DNA of 54,360 nt, taken from assembly GCA_044432745.1 (NCBI GenBank), contig JAWXUH010000007.1:1-54360 (forward strand), in the 5' to 3' direction. Below are positions 44,157 through 53,835 of the stretch, piece after piece; position 1 is the stretch's first letter, and each line of letters starts with the position of its first letter. The stretch is from CAKOSP01 sp044432745. GTDB lineage: Bacteria; Bacillota_I; Bacilli_A; RF39; UBA660. The notes below the pieces were generated by a model. It searched no databases. It was not told where the DNA came from and saw only the letters and a program-made list of their open reading frames with translations. The translations under genes and the position numbers were made by a program.

Positions 44157-45205
44157 TAGTTTTCATCCTTTCTATCAAATTGTTCTAAGAATCTTTGGTC
44201 ATTTCCATATATTAATCTTATATCGTTAATTCCATATCTAAACATTGCAAATCTATCCATACCTGTTCCAAATGCGAACCCTTGATATTTTGTACTATCA
44301 TAACCGCACATTTCTAAAACATTTGGATGAACCATTCCTGCTCCTAATACTTCAATAAAACCTGTTTTTTTACATAAAGAACAACCCTTACCTCCACATT
44401 TAAAACATGTAACATCTACTTCTACTGATGGTTCTGTAAACGGAAAGAAACTAGGTCTAAATCTTACGTTAGTTTTTTCTCCTAAAAATTCTTTTACAAA
44501 TAACTCTAGAGTTCCTTTTAAATCAGCCATTGAAACATTTTCGTCAATTACTAAACCTTCTATTTGCATAAATTGATGAGAATGACTTGCGTCATCATCT
44601 CTTCTATAAACTTTTCCTGGACATACTATCTTAATTGGTCCTTTTTCAACATTTTCTTCCATTGCTCTTACTTGTGCTGTTGAAGTTTGTGTTCTTAATA
44701 AGAAATTTTCAAATTCATTTTCTAAATAAAATGTATCTTGCGCATCTCTTGCTGGATGTCCTTTAGCTATATTTAATTTTTGAAAACAGTTTTCATCACT
44801 TTCTAACTCTGGTCCTTCGTATACTGTGTATCCAAGAGATGTGAATAAGTCTTCAAACTTCTCTTCTATTCTTGTCATAGGATGCTTACTTCCTCTTTTT
44901 ACTTTTTTAGAAGGTAATGTTATATCTATTCCATCTTTTTCTAATTTTTCTTGCATCTCTTTTTCTAATATTATTGTTCTTTTATTATCTATTAAGTTAT
45001 TTATATCTATTTTATACTTATTTAAAGTACTTCCAAACTCTTTTTTTTCTTCTATAGACATATCTTTCATACTAGAGGTTAACTCGTTTAAAGGACCTTT
45101 TTTTCCTAGATATTCATTCTTTAAATCTGTTAAATCTTTTATGTTATCTATACTTTCTAATTTTTCTTTTATACTCTTTAGTATTTCTTCTAATTTATTT
45201 TCCAT
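44156..45205 (-). CDS. pheS: Phenylalanyl-tRNA synthetase alpha subunit
   Basis: This is a 349-aa catalytic subunit that charges tRNA-Phe. It has an N-terminal coiled coil (about 1-85), class II motif 2 (FRPSFFPFTEPSVEVDV), the 'SHSHQFMQIEG' region, the Cys-rich insert CFKCGGKGCSLCKKTG usual in Bacillota, and motif 3 (GFAFGTGMDRFAM). AAGGAG precedes the ATG. It is the first gene after the T-box leader. Confidence 0.97.
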   Translation of the reverse strand: MENKLEEILKSIKEKLESIDNIKDLTDLKNEYLGKKGPLNELTSSMKDMSIEEKKEFGSTLNKYKIDINNLIDNKRTIILEKEMQEKLEKDGIDITLPSKKVKRGSKHPMTRIEEKFEDLFTSLGYTVYEGPELESDENCFQKLNIAKGHPARDAQDTFYLENEFENFLLRTQTSTAQVRAMEENVEKGPIKIVCPGKVYRRDDDASHSHQFMQIEGLVIDENVSMADLKGTLELFVKEFLGEKTNVRFRPSFFPFTEPSVEVDVTCFKCGGKGCSLCKKTGFIEVLGAGMVHPNVLEMCGYDSTKYQGFAFGTGMDRFAMFRYGINDIRLIYGNDQRFLEQFDRKDEN

Positions 45206-45226
45206 TTTTTCTCCTTTTCTTGTAAT

Positions 45227-45450
45227 AAAAAAAACATAAATTAAGATAAGGACGAGAATTCCCGCGGTACCACCTTAATTTATGTTTACACATACACTTT
45301 AAATTTTAACGGATTTACCCGATCAATGCTCCTTAGATTGAAATTCATTAATAATCTTTGTAATATTCTTTCACCATTACAAATACTCTCTTGTATACAA
45401 TTATTATTAACTACTAATTCTATGTCATTGCATTGCTTTTCTTTTTCAAA
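45227..45450 (-). promoter_or_regulatory. T-box leader (Phe, UUC specifier) of pheST
   Basis: The leader has the T-box sequence AAGGTGGTACCGCGG and a competing terminator (CATAAATTAAG/CTTAATTTATG, 45227-45284, then eight T's). Stem I pairs TTAATAAT with ATTATTAA. The specifier loop, with AGTA on one side, reads GAA-TTC on the other, placing the UUC codon at 45340-45342. Uncharged tRNA-Phe would bind here and allow readthrough into pheS. The stop-free stretch inside (45286-45480) is not a gene. Confidence 0.95.
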
Positions 45451-45451
45451 T

Positions 45452-45480
45452 ATTTTATCATTATACATTATGTTAGTCAA
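45452..45480 (-). promoter_or_regulatory. Promoter of the pheST T-box leader
   Basis: On the minus strand TTGACT (45475-45480) and TAAAAT (45452-45457) are 17 bases apart. It lies immediately after the stop of the gene ending at 45484. Confidence 0.55.
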
Positions 45481-45483
45481 GCT

Positions 45484-45723
45484 TCATGCTAATTTTTTTA
45501 CAATACTTATTAGTTTATCTATATCTTCTTGATTTGTTATCTCTGCTAGATAATATAGATCATTTTCTTTCTTTTCTATTAAAAATTTTACTTTATCTTT
45601 TGCGTTTTTTTCATTTCCAGTTAATTTACTACAAAAATAGTATATGTCATTTTGATAATATATTTTATCTAAAACAATATACCCATCTCCATTTTCTAGT
45701 TCTACTATACTATTTTCATTCAT
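45484..45723 (-). CDS. Small DUF1292-like protein
   Basis: This is a 79-aa acidic protein with alternating strands: 'GDGYIVLDKIYYQNDIYYFCSKL', then 'VKFLIEKKENDLYYLAEITN'. This resembles the small DUF1292 family of Bacillota, of unknown role. Its start overlaps the stop of the coiled-coil gene by four bases, so it is the last gene of that operon. Confidence 0.55.
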   Translation of the reverse strand: MNENSIVELENGDGYIVLDKIYYQNDIYYFCSKLTGNEKNAKDKVKFLIEKKENDLYYLAEITNQEDIDKLISIVKKLA

Positions 45724-47189
45724 TTTTTACCACCATCTTTTTTACTTGTAGCATTTGGTTCAAATATTCTTACTACCTTGTGAAATTTCAAATCGCTATT
45801 ATTAAAAGATTTTACTACTTGGAAATCTAAAGATGTTAAATACAATTCTATATTATCTCTTATTTCGTATATATTAATTCTATTTTTTAATCTATTTTCT
45901 ATAAGTTCTATTTTTTCTGTTAAATCTTTTATTATATCAATGTCTATCAATTTTCTATCTTCGTCAATAAACCCTTTTTTATTTTTTATCTCTTCATTTA
46001 AATTTAGTATTTCTTTATTTAAAGATTCATTATAACTATTTAAATATTTTAAACTAGTATTTTTTATTATTACAGAGTACTCGATGTAATGATTTAAATC
46101 ACCATTATATTTTGCTAATAACTCTTCTGATATACTTAAATCTTCTATTTTAGATGATAATGATTGCGTATTTTCTTGATCTAATATTTTTATCTTTTCT
46201 TTTACTTTATTAATTTCTATTTCATTTAATCTTAATAACTCTTTTACATCTTTTAACCTATCTTTAATTTGTACACTGTATTTATTTAAATAATCATTTT
46301 TTCTTATTTTTTCTGTTAGTCTTATTTTTTCTTTCTTTATATTTTTTAAACATAATTCTAACTCTTCATAATTATTATCTAGTACATATGGAACAAATTC
46401 TATCTTTGCAATAAGTTCTTTCAATTTGCTTTGAGCATATATATAATTTTCTTCTTTTACTAATACTCTTAATTCATGAATAATATACTCTGATGAATTT
46501 AATATTTGATTTAATTCTTTTTCTAATTTTACTATTTCTCTATCTAAAATCGTGTATTCTTTTTCGTCTTTTTCTTTTAAATTTTGATTAATATAATTAA
46601 ATTTATTTTCTAAATCGTGATTGATTTCTTCTATTCTAGTTCTTAAATTTTTTATTTCATATTCAAATTGATCTTTGTTAGTTCGTAATATTAATATTTG
46701 ATTATTTTTTTCTTCTTTATCTTTTTCTGCTTTCTTAAGATAATTATTCCAATAATCTAACTTAGATACGTTATTATCATTTAATTCATTGTAATATTCA
46801 AATGCCAAAGAATTATCTACTAATTTATAACTAATATTTTTCAATAACTCTTTATATTTGTCTACATTTTCTATTCCTAATAATATTTTTTCTGAAGCGA
46901 CTTTTTCTTCTTCTTGGATTTTTTTTATTTCTTCTTTTATTACAAATTCATCGGTTTGTAGTTTTTTTATTTTCTTTTGTAAAGCTTGAACTGTATTTTT
47001 GTCCAATTCTTCTGTTTCTTTGTCATAATATCTATCAGACTCTAACAGGGATGTTAATTTTATGTAAAGCTCTCTTTTATCATCTAATTTTTTTACTAAT
47101 TTGTTTTTGTAATCTTCAATATCTTTTATTTCACTTGTCTTAACAAGACTTAATATTGAATCTATTAAATCATAAATTTTATCTTTCAT
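45720..47189 (-). CDS. Long coiled-coil protein, unknown function
   Basis: This is a 489-aa soluble protein, almost wholly Glu/Lys/Leu/Asn-rich heptad sequence without a membrane segment or signal peptide. It has no ATPase head or other motif, so it is not an SMC-type protein. It lies 17 bases after the membrane-protein gene 47207-48820 and overlaps the small gene at 45484, which makes a three-gene operon with it. A cytoskeletal or scaffold role with that membrane protein is possible but not shown. Confidence 0.65.
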   Translation of the reverse strand: MKDKIYDLIDSILSLVKTSEIKDIEDYKNKLVKKLDDKRELYIKLTSLLESDRYYDKETEELDKNTVQALQKKIKKLQTDEFVIKEEIKKIQEEEKVASEKILLGIENVDKYKELLKNISYKLVDNSLAFEYYNELNDNNVSKLDYWNNYLKKAEKDKEEKNNQILILRTNKDQFEYEIKNLRTRIEEINHDLENKFNYINQNLKEKDEKEYTILDREIVKLEKELNQILNSSEYIIHELRVLVKEENYIYAQSKLKELIAKIEFVPYVLDNNYEELELCLKNIKKEKIRLTEKIRKNDYLNKYSVQIKDRLKDVKELLRLNEIEINKVKEKIKILDQENTQSLSSKIEDLSISEELLAKYNGDLNHYIEYSVIIKNTSLKYLNSYNESLNKEILNLNEEIKNKKGFIDEDRKLIDIDIIKDLTEKIELIENRLKNRINIYEIRDNIELYLTSLDFQVVKSFNNSDLKFHKVVRIFEPNATSKKDGGKK

Positions 47190-47206
47190 ATTTTCCCTCT
47201 TTATTC

Positions 47207-48820
47207 CTATTTTAATTTATATGTATATTCTCTATTCCTTATTGTTACTATTAATGATAAACTTTCTGATGACTTAGCTTTTTCAGATATTAATAAGTAA
47301 TAGCATCCATCATTTGTTGTAGTAGTAATTCCTTTAACAGTCTCTGTTACTTCTTCATCACCAACTTTGTATTTGACTTGAACGAAATTATCAAAGAAAT
47401 TAATATAATTTTTGTTATTTTTATAATATAAAGTAGTCTCATCTAATACTAGATCGGCATCTAATTTTAATATTGTTTTATTCTTATGATTAGCTACTGA
47501 GTAATCTATGTATATAGACCTTTGATACTCAGTACATATAGCGTTATAACACATTTCGTATGGATAATAGAATACATTTCCTATAGCAAAATCGTTTATA
47601 GTTAAACTACTTTCTTTTATATTAGAATTAATATAATTTTGTAAACCTTCTACCTTAGTTGTATTTGGATCACTACTGAATTTTAATGTCTCTGCTGTTA
47701 TCGGTATTATCGAATATATTGGATATGTTATACCGTTTTTAACATAATTTTCTGTATATAATCTCATTGAAAATTTATTAGTTAAATCTTTTTCTTCTAC
47801 CATATATGATATTACATACGTTGTACTACTATTTTTTTTCATATTACTAAATGTCATTGTAGAACCATAGTCTGTAAATTTATTTGCATATACTGTTGCT
47901 GGTAATAGCATTACATCGTTGTAAAGTATTCTAAAATCATTTATATCTATATCTATTGCGTAATCATTGTTATTTTCTATAATTATCGATGCTACTATAA
48001 AGTATTTCCCGTCTAATATTTCATTTCCACCTAAATCAACATTTGTAACAATTACATTATCTACTGTTATATCTAAATTTTTATAACTAAAAGTTTCCTT
48101 CATAGAATAATTATAATTAGAAAAGAATGATAAATTTGAAAGTATGTTGTATGAAAACGTAAAAAACAATGTTCCAACTATTATTATAAAAAATATTAAA
48201 TTTTCATGAATATAATATTTCATTTCTCTTAAGAATCTTCTCGTACTTCTCTTAGCTTTGTATGATTCAAATTCTATATTTAACTCTACTTCTTCGTTAT
48301 CTTCTGTTTCAAGGTCCATTTCTTTTAAATCTAAATTAAAATTAAATTTCTTTACATCGAACCCTAATGCTCTTACAGAATAAAACATTACTATTAAGAA
48401 CTGTGGCAAGTAAAATATTAATGATACATCTTTGTATACTAATGCTGAACTTGCAGATATTACGTTGTTTTCTAATTCATTAAATACCGATATGTAAAAC
48501 ATGTAGAATATCATTAATATAAAATAATATCCTATTGTTATAAAATACATCTTCTCTTTTTTCTTTTTGTAACTTAATAATACTGCTATTGCAGTCAATA
48601 TTCCCATCGTTAGTATTACTATAAAAAATAATTGACCATTTATAAATTTAGAGGCCATATTCTTCTCTATAATTCCTGTATATCCATTTCTTGTATAGTC
48701 TGCAAAGTATGTATAGATACTACTAGTTTTATTTAAAATAAATACACTTAAAAATACTAGAATGATATGTATCGTTCTAAATTGTTTTATTAAAAATGCA
48801 TACGGCTTTTTAAATACCAC
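47207..48820 (-). CDS. Polytopic membrane protein with large outer beta-rich domain, unknown function
   Basis: This is a 537-aa protein. Four hydrophobic helices lie in the first 160 residues (near 16-32, 60-82, 90-112 and 130-150). A charged cytoplasmic loop (about 155-205) is followed by a fifth helix (about 210-232) and an outer beta-rich domain (about 240-537). No catalytic motif is recognised. The start is a GTG with AAGGGA five to six bases upstream. It heads the operon with the coiled-coil and DUF1292-like genes. Confidence 0.6.
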   Translation of the reverse strand: MVFKKPYAFLIKQFRTIHIILVFLSVFILNKTSSIYTYFADYTRNGYTGIIEKNMASKFINGQLFFIVILTMGILTAIAVLLSYKKKKEKMYFITIGYYFILMIFYMFYISVFNELENNVISASSALVYKDVSLIFYLPQFLIVMFYSVRALGFDVKKFNFNLDLKEMDLETEDNEEVELNIEFESYKAKRSTRRFLREMKYYIHENLIFFIIIVGTLFFTFSYNILSNLSFFSNYNYSMKETFSYKNLDITVDNVIVTNVDLGGNEILDGKYFIVASIIIENNNDYAIDIDINDFRILYNDVMLLPATVYANKFTDYGSTMTFSNMKKNSSTTYVISYMVEEKDLTNKFSMRLYTENYVKNGITYPIYSIIPITAETLKFSSDPNTTKVEGLQNYINSNIKESSLTINDFAIGNVFYYPYEMCYNAICTEYQRSIYIDYSVANHKNKTILKLDADLVLDETTLYYKNNKNYINFFDNFVQVKYKVGDEEVTETVKGITTTTNDGCYYLLISEKAKSSESLSLIVTIRNREYTYKLK

Positions 48821-48904
48821 TTAAATCCCTTACCTTTTTTATATTTTAATTATATCATAACTTATTATTTTTTTTATACTTTTTTGTCAATTTTTTTTAA
48901 AAAA

Positions 48905-48938
48905 AACAAAAAAACTATATTATTATATAGCTTTTTTA
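48905..48938 (-). terminator. Terminator of the SNF2 helicase gene
   Basis: CTATATAATAATATAG followed by seven T's on the minus strand, just after the stop at 48936. Confidence 0.75.
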
Positions 48939-51900
48939 TTCTGATAATTGTAGTAAACTTTTTATATCATTTTCATCTAATTTACTTATAGCACTCTCAT
49001 CTAATTCTCCAGTCTCTATAAGTGAATCATTTAGTATTTTTTTCTTTTCTTGTAGTTCCATTATTCTTTCTTCGATTGTTCCTTTACATATTAATTTAAC
49101 AACTTCTACAGTATTTTTTTGCCCAATTCTATGTGCTCTATCAGTTGCTTGATTTTCTGCTTGAGGATTCCACCACATATCTAGATGTATTACTACATCT
49201 GCACTTGTTAAGTTTAAGCCAGTTCCTCCTGCTTTTAATGTTATTAGAAATACACTTGTATTATCACTATTAAATGAATCTACTAATTTTTTTCTATTAA
49301 TACTTGATACTGATCCATCAATTTGATAATGTGAAATATTGTTTTCATCTAATTTTTCCCTTAATATATTTAGAGAAGTTTTAAATGTTGAAAAGATTAA
49401 TATTTTATGTCCATTATCTATATATTGTTTAATTATATTTATAGTTTCAACCATTTTTACAGATTCACCTTCAAAGTTGTCAAACACTATGCTAGGATCT
49501 ATACAGATTTGTCTTAACCTTATTAAAAGTTGTAGTATCTTAAATCTTGCTTGAACAAAACCTTCTTCTTCTACTAACTTATTAAACTCTTCTTTACTTT
49601 TCTTAACTTGAGCTACATAATATTTTTTTTGCTCAGGCAATAAGTCTAAGAATATCTTATTTTCAATTTTATCTGGCAAATCAAATAATACATCTTTCTT
49701 CTTACGTCTTAAAATAAATGGTTTAATCAGTTTGTTCAAATCTCCTAGTATCTCTCTTGCGTCTTCACCCATATTTTTTATATTATATTTAGATTGGAAA
49801 TTGCTAAGAGTATTTAAATAACCTGGCATTAAAAAGTCAAATATGCTCCATATCTCCACTACTGAATTTTCTATAGGAGTACCTGTTAAAGCTATTCTTG
49901 AATTACTATCTAATTCTTTTAACGCTTGAGATATCCCAGCAGCTGGATTTTTTATATTTTGAGCTTCATCCACAATTATCGTTTCGAAATTTATTTTCTT
50001 ATATAAATCAACATCTTGTCTTATTAATCCATAGGTAGTTATTATTATATTGTCATTTTCAGTTTCTAAATACTTTTCCCTATTTTTTCTAGACATGTTC
50101 ATTACAGAATAATTTAATTCTTTTCCAAACATGTCAAATTCGTTTTGCCAATTATATATTAGGGAAGTAGGTGCAACAATTAATATCTTACTATCAGGTT
50201 TATCCTTTAATACATTTTTAATAAACATTATAGTTTGTATACTTTTTCCAAGACCCATCTCATCTGCTAATATACCACCGAAACCACATTTATATATATT
50301 ATATAACCATTTTGTTCCTGTTAATTGGTAATCTCTTAATAAATTTGTTTCTGTTATATTTAAACTTATTTCACTGTTCTTATGTTTATTAAAATTTTCA
50401 ATAAACTCTTCAAATAAATTATTTGTATCCACTATATTATAATTTTTTATACTATCTAAATATAATGCTCTATATTTTGGTATCGTACCCTCTTCACTAT
50501 ATTCTTCTATATTTAAATTATCACATATGTTTTTTAGTTCTTTTATATTTTCGTCTTCAGTATTTAATATTTTGCCACTTTTTAATTTGAAATATTTTAT
50601 GTTTTCATTCATTGATGCAAAGATTTTTTTTAACTCATCTTTATTTATATCACCAAGTTCAAACTTATATGTTAGTATGTTATCCTTACCTATATTAAAT
50701 TGCGATTTTATATTTCTTGTATCCATTATAGATGCATTGTTATATTTTTCTGTTGTATAAATTTCATACTTTTCTTTAAGTAAATAAATATTTTTTTCTA
50801 TAAAATCTATTATTTTATTAGTATCATCTAATGTAATATTATTTCCCTTTTTTTGAAATCCTAGATTTCTTAAATCTTCTATAATATTCTCTTCGAATTC
50901 TTTATTTCTATATCCTTCTTTTTTATCAAAATAATTTATATCTTTTCCTTTATAAACAAATATTACTTTTGCAATTATGCTTATTGAAAAATCAAAATAT
51001 AGTTTTACCGAAGGTTTTATAATTTTAAAGTCATCTTCTAATTTTTTTTCTATAATTAAATTTTCTTTTAATGTTGGAGCTAACTTAGAACTTAATTCTA
51101 CTGCTGTGTCTTTATCTAACTTTATCTCTTTTATTCCATTTTTTTCTAACTCGTTTATAAAATCAATATATTCTTCTGGAACAAAATATAATTCTTCATT
51201 TATAACTGCTAAACTTTTTTCATCATTTATAAAATTTATTTCGTTATAATCAAATTTAAAATTATACTTTCCTTCTTCTTCATTCAAATGAACTTTACAT
51301 GGTAACTGATTTTTATATCCTCTAAAATTGTTATCATAACCTTCAATGTTGTACAATTTAGTTCCCATTACTTTTAATAAGTACTCTAGCTCTTTTTTTG
51401 ATATATATAATGATTCTGGTTTATATTCAGATCTTTTAACTATATTATTTAAATGTTCTAATATATTTGTATCTTGTTTTGAAAATGTTATATTTTTATT
51501 ATCATATTCAAAAAATTTACCTAACTTAACTTCTCCACTATATTCGTATGCGTTAAAGAAATTTTTAAGTTTACTATTAATAGAATACTTCTTATTAGAT
51601 CCTACTTTTATTCTTATATATAATTTATTGTGTTCAACTTCAAAACTTAATTCTAATTCTGCTAGTTCTTTTTCTTTTTGATCTACTAATTTTTTTACTA
51701 TATTAGTTCCTATATCATCAAGAGATAAACTATCGTTTTTATTTACTATTTCAAATGCATCCGAAAAAGCCGCTGCTAAATGTTCACATTTTTTATTTTT
51801 CATAAAATTTTTACATGAACATCGCATCTCCGTAATAGAATTTCTATATATTGCAAAACTTACTGAATGTGTATCATTTGCATCTTGTATTGAATATCTA

Positions 51901-52037
51901 CAACTTAAATAATCATAATCTTCTCTTCTAGACCCTACATTTATATTTGTTTCTTTTATATTTTTAGATTTTAAATAATCATTTATACCAAATATACTAA
52001 TGATAAAACTTTCTTCAACCCTGAATTTATTCGCCAT
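48936..52037 (-). CDS. SNF2-family helicase with SWIM zinc finger
   Basis: This is a 1033-aa DNA translocase. The SWIM zinc motif (MRCSCKNFMKNKKCEH, about 73-88) is followed by a bacterial SNF2-helicase-associated region (about 120-570). The SNF2 core has Walker A (ADEMGLGKS), a DEAQ box (IIVDEAQNIKN), 'ALTGTPIEN' and the helicase C part with 'GGTGLNLTSADVVIHLDMWWNPQAE' and 'DRAHRIGQ'. This RapA/YwqA-like form is common in Bacillota and may remodel protein-DNA complexes. ATG 52037 is chosen for AAGGAG six bases upstream. It stands alone, with its own terminator. Confidence 0.93.
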   Translation of the reverse strand: MANKFRVEESFIISIFGINDYLKSKNIKETNINVGSRREDYDYLSCRYSIQDANDTHSVSFAIYRNSITEMRCSCKNFMKNKKCEHLAAAFSDAFEIVNKNDSLSLDDIGTNIVKKLVDQKEKELAELELSFEVEHNKLYIRIKVGSNKKYSINSKLKNFFNAYEYSGEVKLGKFFEYDNKNITFSKQDTNILEHLNNIVKRSEYKPESLYISKKELEYLLKVMGTKLYNIEGYDNNFRGYKNQLPCKVHLNEEEGKYNFKFDYNEINFINDEKSLAVINEELYFVPEEYIDFINELEKNGIKEIKLDKDTAVELSSKLAPTLKENLIIEKKLEDDFKIIKPSVKLYFDFSISIIAKVIFVYKGKDINYFDKKEGYRNKEFEENIIEDLRNLGFQKKGNNITLDDTNKIIDFIEKNIYLLKEKYEIYTTEKYNNASIMDTRNIKSQFNIGKDNILTYKFELGDINKDELKKIFASMNENIKYFKLKSGKILNTEDENIKELKNICDNLNIEEYSEEGTIPKYRALYLDSIKNYNIVDTNNLFEEFIENFNKHKNSEISLNITETNLLRDYQLTGTKWLYNIYKCGFGGILADEMGLGKSIQTIMFIKNVLKDKPDSKILIVAPTSLIYNWQNEFDMFGKELNYSVMNMSRKNREKYLETENDNIIITTYGLIRQDVDLYKKINFETIIVDEAQNIKNPAAGISQALKELDSNSRIALTGTPIENSVVEIWSIFDFLMPGYLNTLSNFQSKYNIKNMGEDAREILGDLNKLIKPFILRRKKKDVLFDLPDKIENKIFLDLLPEQKKYYVAQVKKSKEEFNKLVEEEGFVQARFKILQLLIRLRQICIDPSIVFDNFEGESVKMVETINIIKQYIDNGHKILIFSTFKTSLNILREKLDENNISHYQIDGSVSSINRKKLVDSFNSDNTSVFLITLKAGGTGLNLTSADVVIHLDMWWNPQAENQATDRAHRIGQKNTVEVVKLICKGTIEERIMELQEKKKILNDSLIETGELDESAISKLDENDIKSLLQLSE

Positions 52038-52093
52038 AGACAACTCCTTTTTATATTATGTTACTTTAGCATAAAAAAAAAAACATTTCAAGT

Positions 52094-53140
52094 TTATTTT
52101 TTATTTTTTATATCTATAGAATTTAATGCTATAGATAACTTTTCTGTTAACATCTGTTCTAACATCGTAATATTTGTAATTGTTCTTGATACTGAGTCGT
52201 TAACATTAATAATTTCACTAGGCTTATCTGATATTTTTATTATTTTTTTTACTTTTTCTGATTCAACACATAATAACTGTGCGAGAGATGCTTCAATTAA
52301 TGCTATAGATTCTATTATTTTTTTTACTTCACACTTTGGATCACATTTTTCTTCTTTACATTTATTGCAACACTTTTTTTCTGGAGAGCAACACTTATGT
52401 AAACATTCTCCATTATTTATACATTTATTACTAACGTATAAATAATTGTATTTACACTGCTTTGTTATTAATAACTCTATATTGTCTCTACTCTTAAAGA
52501 TTTCATTAATTTCGATTTCATCGTCTATATAATAAGTCTCTTGTATATTACCACATTTTGATATTTTAGAAATGTATCCACTACAATTTTTTTTATATCC
52601 TATATATAAATCACCTTGAATATAATTAGCACATGTAATATTTATATTTCCTACATTTTGATTATTACACCTTGTATAACTGTTCAAGATTCTCATATTT
52701 AATTCATTTTTTGTTTCTCTACTTAATTCTTCTTTAATAAAATCTCCTTGCATGGTTACAGAATAGACACAATCTTTTAAACATATGTAGATTTTACAAT
52801 CTTCTTTAGCATATGATATAGAATTTATTTCTTTTTTATATTTTTCTACTATTTTCAATTTTATTTTTTCTAATTCATTAAATTTTTCATCAACTATATA
52901 TATATTTTCAGTATCCTTTAATTTTGTTAATAAATATTCATTAGTATTTTTTGAATAACTTATGTTTTTATATTCATAACATAATTTTTTTTTACATACA
53001 GATGTATAATTTTTTGTTAATAATTCCATTTCCTTATTTATTGGCATTAATAACTTATATGAATTACCACTGAAAATTGTACCAGTATATAAATTGCAAT
53101 TACAATTCATTAAAGGAATCTGTTTAATAATTTTTATCAT
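52094..53140 (-). CDS. Cysteine-rich protein with a C-terminal coat-like helical domain
   Basis: This is a 348-aa protein without a signal peptide. The first 240 residues look like repeated beta strands with scattered cysteines. A cysteine cluster (about 248-278, with CCSPEKKCCNKCKEEKC) precedes a helical domain (about 280-345). That domain matches residues 15-85 of the divergent neighbour: IIESIALIEASLAQLL against IIESVALQQTGLSHIL, then VNDSVSRTITNITMLE against VNNSVESMVNSITRLE. I associate this helical domain with clostridial spore-surface proteins. ATG 53140 follows GGTGA by five bases. A box matching AC-N16-CATATATTA lies upstream. Confidence 0.6.
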   Translation of the reverse strand: MIKIIKQIPLMNCNCNLYTGTIFSGNSYKLLMPINKEMELLTKNYTSVCKKKLCYEYKNISYSKNTNEYLLTKLKDTENIYIVDEKFNELEKIKLKIVEKYKKEINSISYAKEDCKIYICLKDCVYSVTMQGDFIKEELSRETKNELNMRILNSYTRCNNQNVGNINITCANYIQGDLYIGYKKNCSGYISKISKCGNIQETYYIDDEIEINEIFKSRDNIELLITKQCKYNYLYVSNKCINNGECLHKCCSPEKKCCNKCKEEKCDPKCEVKKIIESIALIEASLAQLLCVESEKVKKIIKISDKPSEIINVNDSVSRTITNITMLEQMLTEKLSIALNSIDIKNKK

Positions 53141-53154
53141 TGTTATCACCAATT

Positions 53155-53181
53155 TAATATATGTACAATTATTTTTAAAGT
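53155..53181 (-). promoter_or_regulatory. Possible sigma-K-type promoter of the Cys-rich gene
   Basis: On the minus strand, AC followed by 16 bases and CATATATTA (53155-53163) fits the sigma-K pattern AC-N16-CATANNNTA. A second CATATATTA faces the other way. AT-rich sequence produces such boxes easily, so this is tentative. Confidence 0.3.
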
Positions 53182-53219
53182 TACTTAATTTTGTAGCCCA
53201 CTCACTTAAGTACTTAATT

Positions 53220-53228
53220 CATATATTA
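53220..53228 (+). promoter_or_regulatory. Possible sporulation-type -10 of the coat-like gene
   Basis: CATATATTA lies 20 bases before the ATG at 53249. The -35 AC is not at the ideal distance (14 or 18 bases), so this is weaker than its divergent partner. Confidence 0.25.
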
Positions 53229-53248
53229 TAAAGAAGGGGGAAATATTT

Positions 53249-53818
53249 ATGTCAATGCCAATAATTACTTCTAGTAATATTAAACGTTGTGATGCTATTA
53301 CAGACATCATAGAATCAGTTGCACTTCAACAAACTGGTTTATCTCACATTCTTAATGCAGAAGGTGAAAAAATTCAAGCTGTACTTGCTATAAGCACTAA
53401 TGCTGATGAACTACTTGCTGTGAACAACTCAGTAGAATCTATGGTTAATTCTATAACTAGATTAGAGGTTATTCTTCAAGGTAAACTAGAGTTGTTTAAA
53501 AATTGTATATGTACTGAATGTGAAGAAAAAACAACTGTTGTTACTCTGACGTTAGGAGATGATCAAGTAGGAAACTTAGCTAGTTTAACTGATTCAGAAT
53601 ATATTTATATTCAAGGAGATACTGGAAATACAATTAATTTTACAACAGATTCTACTGAAAGTATTAATGTTATAGGAACACTTCCTGATGGATTTAAATT
53701 TGAAGATAACATTTTATACATAAACGGTGATTTAACAGAAGATTATGAACTAAATTTTCAAATAGGAGATTCTTCAAACAATTATACTATTACTATTTAT
53801 GTAAAATACAAAATTTAA
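53249..53818 (+). CDS. Coat-like protein with helical N-terminal and beta-rich C-terminal domain
   Basis: This is a 189-aa protein. The N-terminal helical domain (about 10-85) contains 'SVALQQTGLSHILNAEGEKIQAVLA', which I associate with spore-surface and other clostridial proteins. A short CICTEC segment links to a beta-rich C-terminal domain (about 95-189). It has no signal peptide, as expected for a protein assembled on the forespore from the mother cell. It has a very strong GAAGGGGG ribosome site. It is divergent to the Cys-rich gene that shares its helical domain. Confidence 0.65.
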   Translation: MSMPIITSSNIKRCDAITDIIESVALQQTGLSHILNAEGEKIQAVLAISTNADELLAVNNSVESMVNSITRLEVILQGKLELFKNCICTECEEKTTVVTLTLGDDQVGNLASLTDSEYIYIQGDTGNTINFTTDSTESINVIGTLPDGFKFEDNILYINGDLTEDYELNFQIGDSSNNYTITIYVKYKI

Positions 53819-53833
53819 TTTTGTATTTTTTTA
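53806..53833 (+). terminator. Terminator of the coat-like gene
   Basis: ATACAAAATTTAATTTTGTAT followed by seven T's, overlapping the stop codon. It may also stop transcripts coming from the convergent amidase gene. Confidence 0.75.
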
Positions 53834-53835
53834 TG

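Noticed and set aside
45286..45480. A 64-codon open frame on the minus strand upstream of pheS
   Set aside because: It lies inside the T-box leader; stem I, the UUC specifier and the T-box sequence explain it, and it has no convincing start.
45720..47189. SMC/RecN-type ATPase
   Set aside because: Only coiled coil is present; there is no Walker A, signature or Walker B motif.
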